From Dyadobacter frigoris (GTDB lineage Bacteria; Bacteroidota; Bacteroidia; Cytophagales; Spirosomataceae): a stretch of DNA of 64,000 nt. Every line of letters begins with the position of its first letter. The stretch's first letter is position 1. The stretch spans positions 62,001-126,000 of the forward strand of contig NZ_SZVO01000014.1 in the NCBI RefSeq assembly GCF_005280585.1, given 5' to 3'. The notes beneath the pieces were generated by a model, which was not told the origin of the DNA, searched no databases, and saw nothing but the letters and a program-made list of their open reading frames with translations. This document shows positions 52,953 through 60,739 of this stretch, one piece after another. A program made the translations under genes and the position numbers.

Positions 52953-54311
52953 TTAGAATTCGTCATTGAGGCCGAAAATTGGCTTATTGGTTTTCCATTT
53001 TCCTCTTGTGAAATCAGGGATTTCAACCGGTGAGCTTCCTCTTGCGATTGATAATTCAGAAAGCGGACTGATCGCGCTCCAGACGGCTGCATCGTAAACA
53101 TCGATTGGCGGAGCGACTTTTCTTTTTACAGCTTCGATAAAACCACGGAAAACAAAATAGTCGATTCCGCCATGACCTGCATTTTCTGCTTCTTTCTCGT
53201 ATTTTGTCCAAAGCGGGTGGTCATATTTTTTCAAATAGGGAGCATCCGGTTCAGCTTCATGTTTCTTTGGCGAGACATCTTCAAGATAAATCGTGTGACC
53301 GTCGTTCATCCAGATTCCCTCAGTTCCCTGCGCTCTGAAACCCAGTGAATAGGGGCGTGGGGAGTTTGTATCGTGAATGATGACAATATTTTCTCCATTA
53401 TGACACTGAATCACAGTAGTTACGACATCACCAAGTTTGAAATTTACTTTCGCATTCGGATGATCTTTTCCACCGTGATCAACCACATATTTGTGCAGCC
53501 CCAGCGGTTTCGTTGCCGTAGAAGTCAGGTAATTAAATTTATTTCCACGATTAATATTCATCCAGTGCGCCACCGGACCTAATCCATGTGTTGGATAAAT
53601 ATCACCATTGCGGTCAACGGAATGCTGTGTACGCCACTTCGCTTCTGAAAATCCTTTTTCTCCAAATTCTACACCAGTACCTTCATTGCTGGTTCCGTTG
53701 TTGAATTTGATCCCTCGTAAATCATGCTGATAGCCGCAATGTGCGTAGGTCATTTCACCAAACATTCCTTCACGGATCATTTTTAGAATCGCCATTACAT
53801 CACGACGGTAGCAAACATTTTCCAGGATCATGCAATGAGAACCTGTTTTTTCAAAAGTATCAACCAGATCCCACGATTCCTGCAAAGTCACAGTAGCGGA
53901 AACTTCCACAGCTGCATATTTACCAGCTTTCATAGCGGCAATTGCCATCGGAACGTGCCACTGCCAGGGCGTAGCGATTAAGATGGCATCAAGATCATCC
54001 CGTTTAACCATATTGAGGAAATCTTCATCTCCCTTGGAATAAACCGCAGGCTCTTTTTTGCCCGCTTTCTTAACAAGATCAAGCGCCCCTTTTACCGAAT
54101 TGGAATCAATGTCACAAATCGCATTCACTTCCACATCCGGACGGAACAATGCCTGCTGCAAATGATTGCGACCGCGAAGACCTACGCCAATAAAACCAAT
54201 TCTAACTTTATCCCTCGCTGGTTCCGTTTCTTTGTTCAGAAGTATGGATGGTAAAATTCCGGTTGCGGAACCGGCTAATGTTGCTTTTTGAAGAAAATTT
54301 CGTCTATCCAT
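52953..54311 (-). CDS. Gfo/Idh/MocA oxidoreductase, GH109-like (possible alpha-N-acetylgalactosaminidase)
   Basis: A 452-aa exported NAD-binding protein. A Tat-type leader (MDRRNFLQKATLAG) is followed by Rossmann fold VRIGFIGVGLRGRNHLQQAL and EVSATVTLQESWDLVDTFEKTG. The segment YPTHGLGPVAHWMNINRGNKF is characteristic of GH109 proteins, which cleave alpha-GalNAc by an NAD-assisted mechanism. The family also contains plain dehydrogenases, so the activity is not certain. It heads a permease-kinase operon on the minus strand. Confidence 0.85.
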   Translation of the reverse strand: MDRRNFLQKATLAGSATGILPSILLNKETEPARDKVRIGFIGVGLRGRNHLQQALFRPDVEVNAICDIDSNSVKGALDLVKKAGKKEPAVYSKGDEDFLNMVKRDDLDAILIATPWQWHVPMAIAAMKAGKYAAVEVSATVTLQESWDLVDTFEKTGSHCMILENVCYRRDVMAILKMIREGMFGEMTYAHCGYQHDLRGIKFNNGTSNEGTGVEFGEKGFSEAKWRTQHSVDRNGDIYPTHGLGPVAHWMNINRGNKFNYLTSTATKPLGLHKYVVDHGGKDHPNAKVNFKLGDVVTTVIQCHNGENIVIIHDTNSPRPYSLGFRAQGTEGIWMNDGHTIYLEDVSPKKHEAEPDAPYLKKYDHPLWTKYEKEAENAGHGGIDYFVFRGFIEAVKRKVAPPIDVYDAAVWSAISPLSELSIARGSSPVEIPDFTRGKWKTNKPIFGLNDEF

Positions 54312-54611
54312 AAGAAAGCTTAAGGAAAATTTTATAAGGTTCAGGTATTAGTACTGTAACCGCGCAAGATACGACCAATTACAATATATTTTAAATTTTT
54401 TTATTAATTAAAAATTATTAGAATGGTGGCAATGTTCAGAATCTTTCTCAATAATAGTGATCAAATGTGAACAATTTAAATTAATATCGTGTTCACAATG
54501 ATAGTTATACTCCGATGGGCAGAGACGATCCGGCCCTACGGCTTTAAGTGTGTTGGACACATACTTTGTTACGACATTTAAGGCATTTTTTGTTTAACAT
54601 TATCTTATAAT
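54312..54611. other. Divergent intergenic region with inverted repeat
   Basis: Three hundred bases without a gene between the GH109 operon and the PTPS gene. An inverted repeat TGTGAACA (54466-54473) / TGTTCACA (54490-54497) with a 16-base spacer lies about 155 bases upstream of the GH109 start. A short GC-richer stretch near 54515-54545 (GGGCAGAGACGATCCGGCCC) stands out against the AT-rich background and may be a remnant repeat. Confidence 0.45.
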
Positions 54612-55028
54612 ATGGCTCATAAAGTGGCTGTGTTTCGTAAAGAACACTTCAATGCGGCTCATCGTCTTCATAATCCTGCATGGTCGGAAGAGAAGAATGA
54701 GGAGGTTTTTGGCAAGTGTAATAATCCGAATTTTCATGGTCATAATTACGAACTTATCATTCAGGTAATAGGCGAATTGAATAAGGAGACTGGTTTTGTG
54801 ATTGATATGAAAGTGCTGAGTTCTATTATAAAGGATAACGTACTTGATCGTTTCGACCATAAAAACCTGAACCTTGATATTGAAGAATTCAGAAATTTAA
54901 ATCCATCCGCCGAGAATATTGCGGTCGTTATTTACGATATTCTCAGACCAAAAATTGATGCAGAGCTTGCTCTGAAAATTAGATTATATGAAACAGAACG
55001 AAACTTTGTTGAATACCCGGTCGATTGA
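54612..55028 (+). CDS. 6-pyruvoyl-tetrahydropterin synthase/QueD family protein
   Basis: A 138-aa zinc enzyme. Zn ligands are in FNAAHRLHN and NFHGHNYEL, and the catalytic cysteine is in GKCNNPNF; DRFDHKNLNLD completes the site. It converts dihydroneopterin triphosphate to 6-carboxytetrahydropterin (queuosine) or pyruvoyl-tetrahydropterin. Followed by folE with a 41-base overlap, so the two consecutive steps from GTP are co-expressed. Confidence 0.92.
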   Translation: MAHKVAVFRKEHFNAAHRLHNPAWSEEKNEEVFGKCNNPNFHGHNYELIIQVIGELNKETGFVIDMKVLSSIIKDNVLDRFDHKNLNLDIEEFRNLNPSAENIAVVIYDILRPKIDAELALKIRLYETERNFVEYPVD

Positions 55029-55677
55029 CAATTTTGATGTTGAGGAAATTGGCGATGAGCATCTTTTTTCTTCTATTGAAACGCCTATGCGTCCCGATGC
55101 TTTTGCCTTGGAGGATGATGTGAAGATTGAACTGATTGAAAAACATTTTCGCCATATCATGGAAATCATGGGCTTGGACCTTACAGACGATAGTTTGAAG
55201 GGAACTCCAAAACGTGTTGCAAAAATGTATATTAAGGAAGTTTTTAGCGGCCTGGATCCTAAAAACAAGCCGAAAGTTGCCTTATTTGACAATAAATACA
55301 AGTATGATCAAATGCTTGTAGAAAAAGATATTTCCGTTTTTTCAAATTGTGAACATCACTTTGTTCCTATTTACGGAAAAGCGCATATCGCATATATTTC
55401 CAGCGGAAAAGTGATTGGTTTATCAAAACTGAATAGGATCGTAGAATATTTCTCAAAACGTCCGCAAGTCCAGGAAAGATTAACAGTTCAGATTGCAAAT
55501 GAATTAAAACAGGCTTTGCAAACGGAGGATGTAGCAGTAGTGATTGATGCAAAACACATGTGCGTACAATCAAGAGGCGTTCGTGACGCGGGCAGCTCAA
55601 CAGTTACGGCATACTACGGAGGGAAATTTGAACAGGAAGCTACGAGAAAGGAATTTCTGGCTTATTTGGGAATGTAA
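54988..55677 (+). CDS. folE: GTP cyclohydrolase I
   Basis: A 229-aa homodecameric enzyme producing dihydroneopterin triphosphate from GTP. Motifs: NCEHHFVPIYGKAHIAYI (Zn Cys and His), SKLNRIVEYFSKRPQVQERLT and MCVQSRGVRDAGSSTVT (second Zn Cys). Its ATG at 54988 lies within the end of the upstream PTPS gene in another frame (41-base overlap); a later start would cut the normal N-terminal tail. Confidence 0.95.
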   Translation: MKQNETLLNTRSIDNFDVEEIGDEHLFSSIETPMRPDAFALEDDVKIELIEKHFRHIMEIMGLDLTDDSLKGTPKRVAKMYIKEVFSGLDPKNKPKVALFDNKYKYDQMLVEKDISVFSNCEHHFVPIYGKAHIAYISSGKVIGLSKLNRIVEYFSKRPQVQERLTVQIANELKQALQTEDVAVVIDAKHMCVQSRGVRDAGSSTVTAYYGGKFEQEATRKEFLAYLGM

Positions 55678-55723
55678 TTAATGGTTAATTATTAATGGGG
55701 CTCCTTGATTTATTCGCTCTAAA

Positions 55724-55765
55724 ATAATAGCCTGATCCATCTATTGAGATGAATCAGGCTATTAT
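55724..55765. terminator. Terminator hairpin next to IS insertion
   Basis: A perfect 13-bp stem (ATAATAGCCTGAT / ATCAGGCTATTAT) with a 16-base loop. On the minus strand it is followed by TTTT, so it was probably the terminator of the TIM-barrel isomerase gene (57209) before the IS element inserted between them. On the plus strand it lacks a T-tract but may still slow transcription leaving folE. Confidence 0.65.
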
Positions 55766-55815
55766 CTGTGATTGCCTAAAATAGGTTGCCTTCAGTTTAA
55801 ATTTATGAATAAAGT

Positions 55816-56730
55816 TTAAAATTGTATTATACATTGATCTGGATTGTGGTTTTTAGATTCTGACGCAGTCCATATTGTTAGTTTAGACCTTTCAGAGTCT
55901 TTAAGTTCTTTGATATTTTGTTCAAACGCGACAGGTGTTCGTCCGTCAAGAGCCGAATGTGGCCTTTGTTTGTTGTAAGTTTCAACAGCCCTTTTCACTT
56001 CAGTTTGAAGTTGCTGAAAGCTTGTAATATTCCAATGAATCAGATACTGGTTTTTAATAGTCCCGTTTACCCTTTCAATGTGCGCATTCTCATAAACAAC
56101 GTTGCACATACTGATGCTGATTTTATATTCTTTTAACAGTTTAGTATAATCATCGCTGATGTATTGCCCGCCTCTGTCGGAATGGTGGATAAGTTTGTCT
56201 TTATAGTTTTTTATGCCCCTTGTTTTCAAGGCCATTTTAAGAGCAGTGACATTGTTTTCTGCCCTCATGTTGTCTGCGACGGAATAACCCACGATCAATC
56301 TAGAATAAACGTCCATGATAAATACTATGTAAAAGTCCTTATCGGCAACTTTAAAATAAGTCAGGTCGCTGGTCCATAACTGGTTGATATTATCAAGTTT
56401 TTTGTCTGCCAGCAGGTTCTGATAACGGCTGTATGGGCTGGAAAAGGTCGTTCTGGTCTTATTTCGGAACACTTTTACTCTCAAACCATAATACATTCCA
56501 ATGTTGATAAAGGCATCCCGGCCTAAACCTTCGGGCTGGCAAAGTTCATATATAGTCTTAATGCCCATGGCCGGATGTACTTCCCTTACCTGCATGATCA
56601 AGCCAACAACAAGCTCTTCCAGGCGCAGCCACTGGATTTCATGTTGCACCGACTTGTAATGTCCCTGTTTGCTGATTCGGCAATGCCGGTATAAAGCATT
56701 CATTTGGTATGTATGTGCGCCTAAGTTCAT
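55816..56730 (-). CDS. IS3-like transposase OrfB (integrase core)
   Basis: DDE catalytic subunit, 304 aa from the internal ATG at 56730. The helical HTH_21 part (ISKQGHYKSV...) leads to the rve core with catalytic Asp in WTSDLTYFKV, Asp in IHHSDRGGQY and Glu in ENAHIERVNG. The last two are separated by 33 residues, two fewer than the DD(35)E of classical IS3 members. The open frame continues upstream of the ATG through the A8 run, so the functional protein is probably an OrfAB fusion made by -1 frameshifting. Confidence 0.9.
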   Translation of the reverse strand: MNLGAHTYQMNALYRHCRISKQGHYKSVQHEIQWLRLEELVVGLIMQVREVHPAMGIKTIYELCQPEGLGRDAFINIGMYYGLRVKVFRNKTRTTFSSPYSRYQNLLADKKLDNINQLWTSDLTYFKVADKDFYIVFIMDVYSRLIVGYSVADNMRAENNVTALKMALKTRGIKNYKDKLIHHSDRGGQYISDDYTKLLKEYKISISMCNVVYENAHIERVNGTIKNQYLIHWNITSFQQLQTEVKRAVETYNKQRPHSALDGRTPVAFEQNIKELKDSERSKLTIWTASESKNHNPDQCIIQF

Positions 56731-56741
56731 CCGAAAGTTCT

Positions 56742-57134
56742 CTAAAGTCCAGGATTGAAATTTTTTTTAATGTCGATTTCTAGCTCTCGTGAAGCTATCT
56801 CGATGAGTTTATCCTGGTAGTCGATAACCATCTGTTTCTGGCCAATTGCACGCTCTAATTCGGCTATTTTCTGTTGCAATTCGTAAAGTTTAGTAGCTTC
56901 GCTGTCTTTCTGTACAACCATCGTTGTTCCTTTTTTGTGGTCTGGAGAATACTTATAAACCCATTTATAAATACTATTCATGCTAACATTCCACAATTTA
57001 GATAAAGACAGAATACTAATTTCACCGGCTGAAATTTGCGCTACCTTTTCGCGTTTGAACTGTTCACTAAACACTCGTCTCTGACGAATATTTAGTTTTA
57101 TACTTTTTACAGATTTTGATTTTGAATTGCTCAT
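56742..57134 (-). CDS. IS3-like transposase OrfA (HTH protein)
   Basis: A 130-aa DNA-binding protein. It has an HTH (about 20-65: EQFKREKVAQISAGEISILSLSKLWNVSMNSIYKWVYKY, in parts) and a C-terminal leucine-zipper-like coiled coil (ATKLYELQQKIAELERAIGQ). It ends just after IKKNFNPGL; the A8 run at 56761-56768 encodes the KK and is where -1 slippage would fuse it to OrfB. Confidence 0.9.
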   Translation of the reverse strand: MSNSKSKSVKSIKLNIRQRRVFSEQFKREKVAQISAGEISILSLSKLWNVSMNSIYKWVYKYSPDHKKGTTMVVQKDSEATKLYELQQKIAELERAIGQKQMVIDYQDKLIEIASRELEIDIKKNFNPGL

Positions 57135-57139
57135 GTTTA

Positions 57140-57158
57140 GTTGCCCTTTCAGGGCAAC
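57140..57158 (-). promoter_or_regulatory. Hairpin in front of orfA
   Basis: GTTGCCCT / AGGGCAAC with loop TTC forms an 8-bp stem that shares bases with the right inverted repeat and ends five bases before the orfA start. A transcript entering from outside would fold here and hide the translation start; a transcript starting inside the element would not. Confidence 0.5.
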
Positions 57159-57208
57159 CTATTTTAGGCAATCACAATCATTTACCATTAACACTTAACC
57201 ATTAACAA

Positions 57209-58138
57209 TTAAATAGTCGGTCCAACTCTTTCCAAAAGAGCCTTTGTCGCTTTAATTCCTTCACGTTCAGAAAGTTTGCTTCCTTCGTATTCAATACCCG
57301 CAATTCCTCTGAAACCGCTATCTTTTACGATTTTAAGGATTTTGATATAATCAGTTTCGATACAATTTCCTTTTTCGTCAAAATCATAAGTTTTTGCACT
57401 TACGCCTTTTGCGAAGGGCATCAATTCTTTTGTTCCCTGATAACGGTCATACGATTCTTCGCATTCGAAACTTCCCGCTTTTCTTTTGATACAGAAATTA
57501 CCAAAATCGGGTAGCGTTCCAACATTTTTCATGTTAACCTGTTTCATCACACCAGATAACCACTGACCATTCGAAGACGAACCACCATGGTTTTCAACGA
57601 TTACATTGATTCCGGTTTTCTTAGCGAATTCACCCAATTTACCAAGTCCTTCCACAGCAGCTTTCGCAATTTCTTCATTGCTTCCTTTTCCAAACGCATT
57701 CACACGAATGGTTTTGCAACCCAGATATTTTGCGCATTCAACCCATTTGTAATGGTTTTCAACTGCTTTATTTCTTACAGCAGCATCCAATTCTCCAAGT
57801 CCGCCTTCACCGTCGATCATGATCAGGTTATTGGTAACGCCATTATCTTTACATCTTTGTAAAAGCTCGTTCAAATACGTTTTGTCTTCTGCTTTGTCCT
57901 TGAAAAACTGGTTTACGTACTCAACAATTGAAATCCCGAATTCTTTTTTTGCCAGTTCAGGGAAATCCATATTGGTAATTGTCTTGGCAAACAATTCCTT
58001 GTGAAGTGACCATTCAGCCAGGGAAATATCAAAGAACATTTTTTTAGCAGCGGATTCCGCCAAAAGGTCTGTCAGGGTAGTAGCCATCAGCGCAGTTGCG
58101 CCTGCTTTCTTTAAGAAATCGCGTCTTGAAAAAGTCAT
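57209..58138 (-). CDS. Sugar phosphate isomerase/epimerase (TIM barrel), exported
   Basis: A 309-aa protein with a Tat-like leader (MTFSRRDFLKKAGATALM...). The mature part is an AP-endonuclease-2-type TIM barrel: NGVTNNLIMIDGEGGLGELD, GCKTIRVNAFG, INVIVENHGGSSSNG, VGTLPDFGNFC and GIAGIEYEG, with metal ligands Glu, Asp, His, Glu. Substrate unknown. The IS element lies directly downstream and separates it from a former terminator. Confidence 0.85.
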   Translation of the reverse strand: MTFSRRDFLKKAGATALMATTLTDLLAESAAKKMFFDISLAEWSLHKELFAKTITNMDFPELAKKEFGISIVEYVNQFFKDKAEDKTYLNELLQRCKDNGVTNNLIMIDGEGGLGELDAAVRNKAVENHYKWVECAKYLGCKTIRVNAFGKGSNEEIAKAAVEGLGKLGEFAKKTGINVIVENHGGSSSNGQWLSGVMKQVNMKNVGTLPDFGNFCIKRKAGSFECEESYDRYQGTKELMPFAKGVSAKTYDFDEKGNCIETDYIKILKIVKDSGFRGIAGIEYEGSKLSEREGIKATKALLERVGPTI

Positions 58139-58174
58139 TTCCTGGTTAGAATTTAGATTTAAGATATAGAAAAA

Positions 58175-59188
58175 TTATACATTCAATTTAAGGCTCGCAT
58201 CTTCATAAAGTTTCTGATTTTTGACAAGATTCGCAGCATCCCAGTCAATATCTTGCACAAAATCGTATTGTCTTACAGGGCAGTTGTTCATTTTGCAGAA
58301 ATAACAGCACTTCGGAAGACATGGATCTGCGTGAACAAAAATCTCGGTTTCTCCGGTATGGTTTTCTTTTAGAATATTTTCAAATTCATGAATTGCTTCG
58401 TGTGCTTTTTGTAACTCCCAATAGTAAGGCAAAGTAAGATGACAGTCAATATGCAGATCTGAACCATATTGCTGAACGCGTAAATTATGCACATCAACCC
58501 AATGATCTTTTTTATTTTCTGAAATAGATTGCACAATCTTTTCAAGCAAACTTTCATCGGTTGCATCCATTAACCCAGCTACGGATTTACTTACCAGCTG
58601 AAATCCGTTGTAAGCTAAAAATAATCCGAATAATAAAGAAGCCGCACTGTCAATCCAGATTTGCCCCGTCAGCATGATTAACCCTACACTGATAATAAGA
58701 ACAACACTGCTCACACTATCAGACAACAAATGTTGTCCATCTGCGGTTAGTGCTAGGGAATTTGATTTTTTTCCTTCTTCAACAAGTTTATAGCCGATCA
58801 ACATATTGACGATGATCGTAATGATTATAAAAATGGCTCCCTGCGCCAAATTCTGGATGGGAGCGGGTTCCATTATTCTTTTTACGGCTTCAATAATGAT
58901 AAACAGCGAAGCGATAACGATTAATGCGCCTTCAAAACCGGCGGAAAAAAATTCGATTTTCCCATGGCCATAAGGATGGTTTCTATCCTTTGGCTGTGCG
59001 GAAAGATATATACTGTAAAAAGCGAAACCACTTGCGATAACGTTGATGATGGATTCAAGGGCGTCGCTCAGGATTGCATTGGAATCTGTGAGGTAATATG
59101 CAAAAAACTTTAACCCCGTCAGGATAATACTTGCTACAAAAGAGAGCAGGATGAGACGTTGTTTACGCTTATTTTGGTTTATTTGCAT
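58175..59188 (-). CDS. Cation diffusion facilitator transporter with Cys-rich C-terminus
   Basis: A 337-aa CDF-family efflux protein for divalent metals. Six helices; metal-binding sites SNAILSDALESIINVIAS and LTADGQHLLSDSVSSVVLII (each D/H-x3-D like), and HPYGHGKIEFFSAGFEG. The cytoplasmic C-terminal domain (HADPCLPKCCYFCKMNNCP) carries five cysteines as C-x3-C-C-x2-C-x4-C, not part of the standard FieF domain, suggesting metal sensing or an Fe-S/zinc site. Confidence 0.9.
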   Translation of the reverse strand: MQINQNKRKQRLILLSFVASIILTGLKFFAYYLTDSNAILSDALESIINVIASGFAFYSIYLSAQPKDRNHPYGHGKIEFFSAGFEGALIVIASLFIIIEAVKRIMEPAPIQNLAQGAIFIIITIIVNMLIGYKLVEEGKKSNSLALTADGQHLLSDSVSSVVLIISVGLIMLTGQIWIDSAASLLFGLFLAYNGFQLVSKSVAGLMDATDESLLEKIVQSISENKKDHWVDVHNLRVQQYGSDLHIDCHLTLPYYWELQKAHEAIHEFENILKENHTGETEIFVHADPCLPKCCYFCKMNNCPVRQYDFVQDIDWDAANLVKNQKLYEDASLKLNV

Positions 59189-59226
59189 CAGAGATTAATA
59201 TTTCAGAGACCAAAAATACTAAGAAA

Positions 59227-59781
59227 ATGCGGGGAATAACCACAGAAAATAATTGGAAGACGCTTTCTTCCAAGACGGTGTATGAGAATGCGTGGCTGGA
59301 AATCAGTCACCGTGAAGTGATTAACCCTGCCGGAAAAGATGGAATTTATGGTGTCGTAAAATTTAAAAATAAAGCACTGGGCATCATTCCTATTGACGAA
59401 AACGGAAATATTTACCTTGTTGGTCAGTTTCGGTATACTTTAAATGAATATTCCTGGGAGATTCCGGAAGGTGGCGGACCGTTTGATGAAGACGTTCTGG
59501 ATGCGGCCAAAAGAGAACTAAAAGAGGAAACCGGTTTGCTGGCCAGTAACTGGACAAAATTGTCACGGATTCATACGTCGAATTCTGCTACGGATGAAGA
59601 AGGTTATCTTTTTTTAGCCGAAGGGTTAAGCCAGAGTGAAGCAGAGCCTGAGGAAACAGAAGAGTTACAGGTGAAAAAGATTCACTTGTCGGAAGCCGTG
59701 GAAATGGTGATGCGTTCGGAAATTACCGATTCCATTTCAATCGCCGGAATTTTAATGGCCGCGCGGCTGAAAGGTATTTAA
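59227..59781 (+). CDS. Nudix hydrolase (ADP-ribose pyrophosphatase-like)
   Basis: A 184-aa Nudix protein. The complete Nudix box GX5EX7REUXEEXGU is present (GGGPFDEDVLDAAKRELKEETGL, positions about 79-101), preceded by YSWEIPEGGG. The length and YLVGQFRYTL fit the NudF/ADP-ribose pyrophosphatase group. It is followed after 1 base by the LysE-family gene. Confidence 0.92.
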   Translation: MRGITTENNWKTLSSKTVYENAWLEISHREVINPAGKDGIYGVVKFKNKALGIIPIDENGNIYLVGQFRYTLNEYSWEIPEGGGPFDEDVLDAAKRELKEETGLLASNWTKLSRIHTSNSATDEEGYLFLAEGLSQSEAEPEETEELQVKKIHLSEAVEMVMRSEITDSISIAGILMAARLKGI

Positions 59782-59782
59782 T

Positions 59783-60397
59783 ATGATTGGAGCTTTATTT
59801 TACGGTATCCTGACGGGTATAGGATTGTGCCTGACTTTTGGTACCGTGTTTTTTTCCTTGATTCAAAATAGTGTCGATAATGGCTACCGGACCGGAATCA
59901 AAATCGCTTTTGGTGTTTTTATTTCTGATGCCATTTTTGTTTTTTTTGCGATTTTCGGAACCGGATTATTGCCTGATATCCACAATTTTCAAAAGTACAT
60001 GGCCGGTGCCGGCGTTCTTTTCTTGTTGATTTTAGGTATTTCAAATCTCGTGAAAGGCCAGCCGAAGGTTGCTTATCCAAAAACAAGATTCGGTAATTTA
60101 TTGTATTATTTTACAACCGGTTTTTTGTTAAATGCATTGAATCCCGTGAATTTTATCAGCTGGGTGACAATAGCTTCCTACATCCGCTCGACTTTACATT
60201 ACAATTTCCATCAGGTTTTGTTATTCTTTTCGGCGAGTGTAATTGCTGTTTTCCTTGTGGAAAGTTCGATCGCGATTTTTGCAGATAAGTTGAAAAGGGT
60301 TTTCACACCGAAAGTGGTATTGATTTTTAATAAGGTTACAGGCGTTGTTTTTATTTTGATTGCCTGCCAGATTGGTTATAGTAATTTTTTGAAGTAG
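59783..60397 (+). CDS. LysE family transporter
   Basis: A 204-aa membrane protein with six helices of the LysE/RhtB superfamily (PF01810). Signs: ALFYGILTGIGLCLTFGTVFFSLIQNSVDNGYRTGIKIAFGVFISDAIFVF (in parts), TGFLLNALNPVNFISWV (the LNPxxxxxW segment). Role may be efflux of amino acids or related compounds. Translationally coupled to the Nudix gene. Confidence 0.88.
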   Translation: MIGALFYGILTGIGLCLTFGTVFFSLIQNSVDNGYRTGIKIAFGVFISDAIFVFFAIFGTGLLPDIHNFQKYMAGAGVLFLLILGISNLVKGQPKVAYPKTRFGNLLYYFTTGFLLNALNPVNFISWVTIASYIRSTLHYNFHQVLLFFSASVIAVFLVESSIAIFADKLKRVFTPKVVLIFNKVTGVVFILIACQIGYSNFLK

Positions 60398-60420
60398 GAG
60401 GGGAGTTACTTTTTAAACGC

Positions 60421-60457
60421 AAAAAAACGGTCAGAATTTGAATCCTGACCGTTTTTT
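60421..60457. terminator. Bidirectional terminator
   Basis: Stem AAAAACGGTCAG / CTGACCGTTTTT with loop AATTTGAATC..., between convergent LysE and toxin genes. Confidence 0.85.
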
Positions 60458-60466
60458 ATGTTTAAA

Positions 60467-60739
60467 TCAATAATGACCTTTAAGTGAAAGGATATAAACA
60501 ATATCATCATCCAACCTGTAAATAATTCGATGTTCCTGATTTATGCGCCTCGAATATTTCCCCGACAGAGCATGTTTGAGAGGTTCAGGTTTTCCAATTC
60601 CAGTTAACGGATCATCACTAATTGCTTGAATTAACTGCTCTATTTTCTTTAACAGATTTTTCTGACCTGATTTCTTCCAATAGCGAAGATCTTCAATAGC
60701 GATATCTGAAAATTCTATTTGGTAGTGGCCAGATCCCAT
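60467..60739 (-). CDS. YoeB/Txe-type toxin
   Basis: A 90-aa mRNA interferase. Features: IEDLRYWKKSGQKNLLKKIEQLI, GKPEPLKHALSGKYSRRINQEHRIIYR, and the C-terminal SLKGHY with catalytic His89/Tyr90 typical of YoeB. It overlaps the antitoxin gene by 25 bases. Confidence 0.92.
   Translation of the reverse strand: MGSGHYQIEFSDIAIEDLRYWKKSGQKNLLKKIEQLIQAISDDPLTGIGKPEPLKHALSGKYSRRINQEHRIIYRLDDDIVYILSLKGHY

Larger units (their letters stand above)
55767..57176 (-). mobile_element. Complete IS3-like insertion sequence
   Basis: A 1410-bp element bounded by 26-bp inverted repeats that match at 25 of 26 positions: left 55767-55792 (TGTGATTGCCTAAAATAGG...), right 57151-57176. ATC flanks both ends as a 3-bp target-site duplication (55764-55766 and 57177-57179). 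It contains orfA and orfB in two frames with an A8 slippery run between, as in the IS3 family. An 8-bp hairpin (57140-57158) precedes orfA. Confidence 0.92.

Noticed and set aside
54466..54497. CRP-like site from TGTGA and TCACA half-sites
   Set aside because: The halves are 22 bases apart instead of 6, so the classical CRP geometry does not fit.
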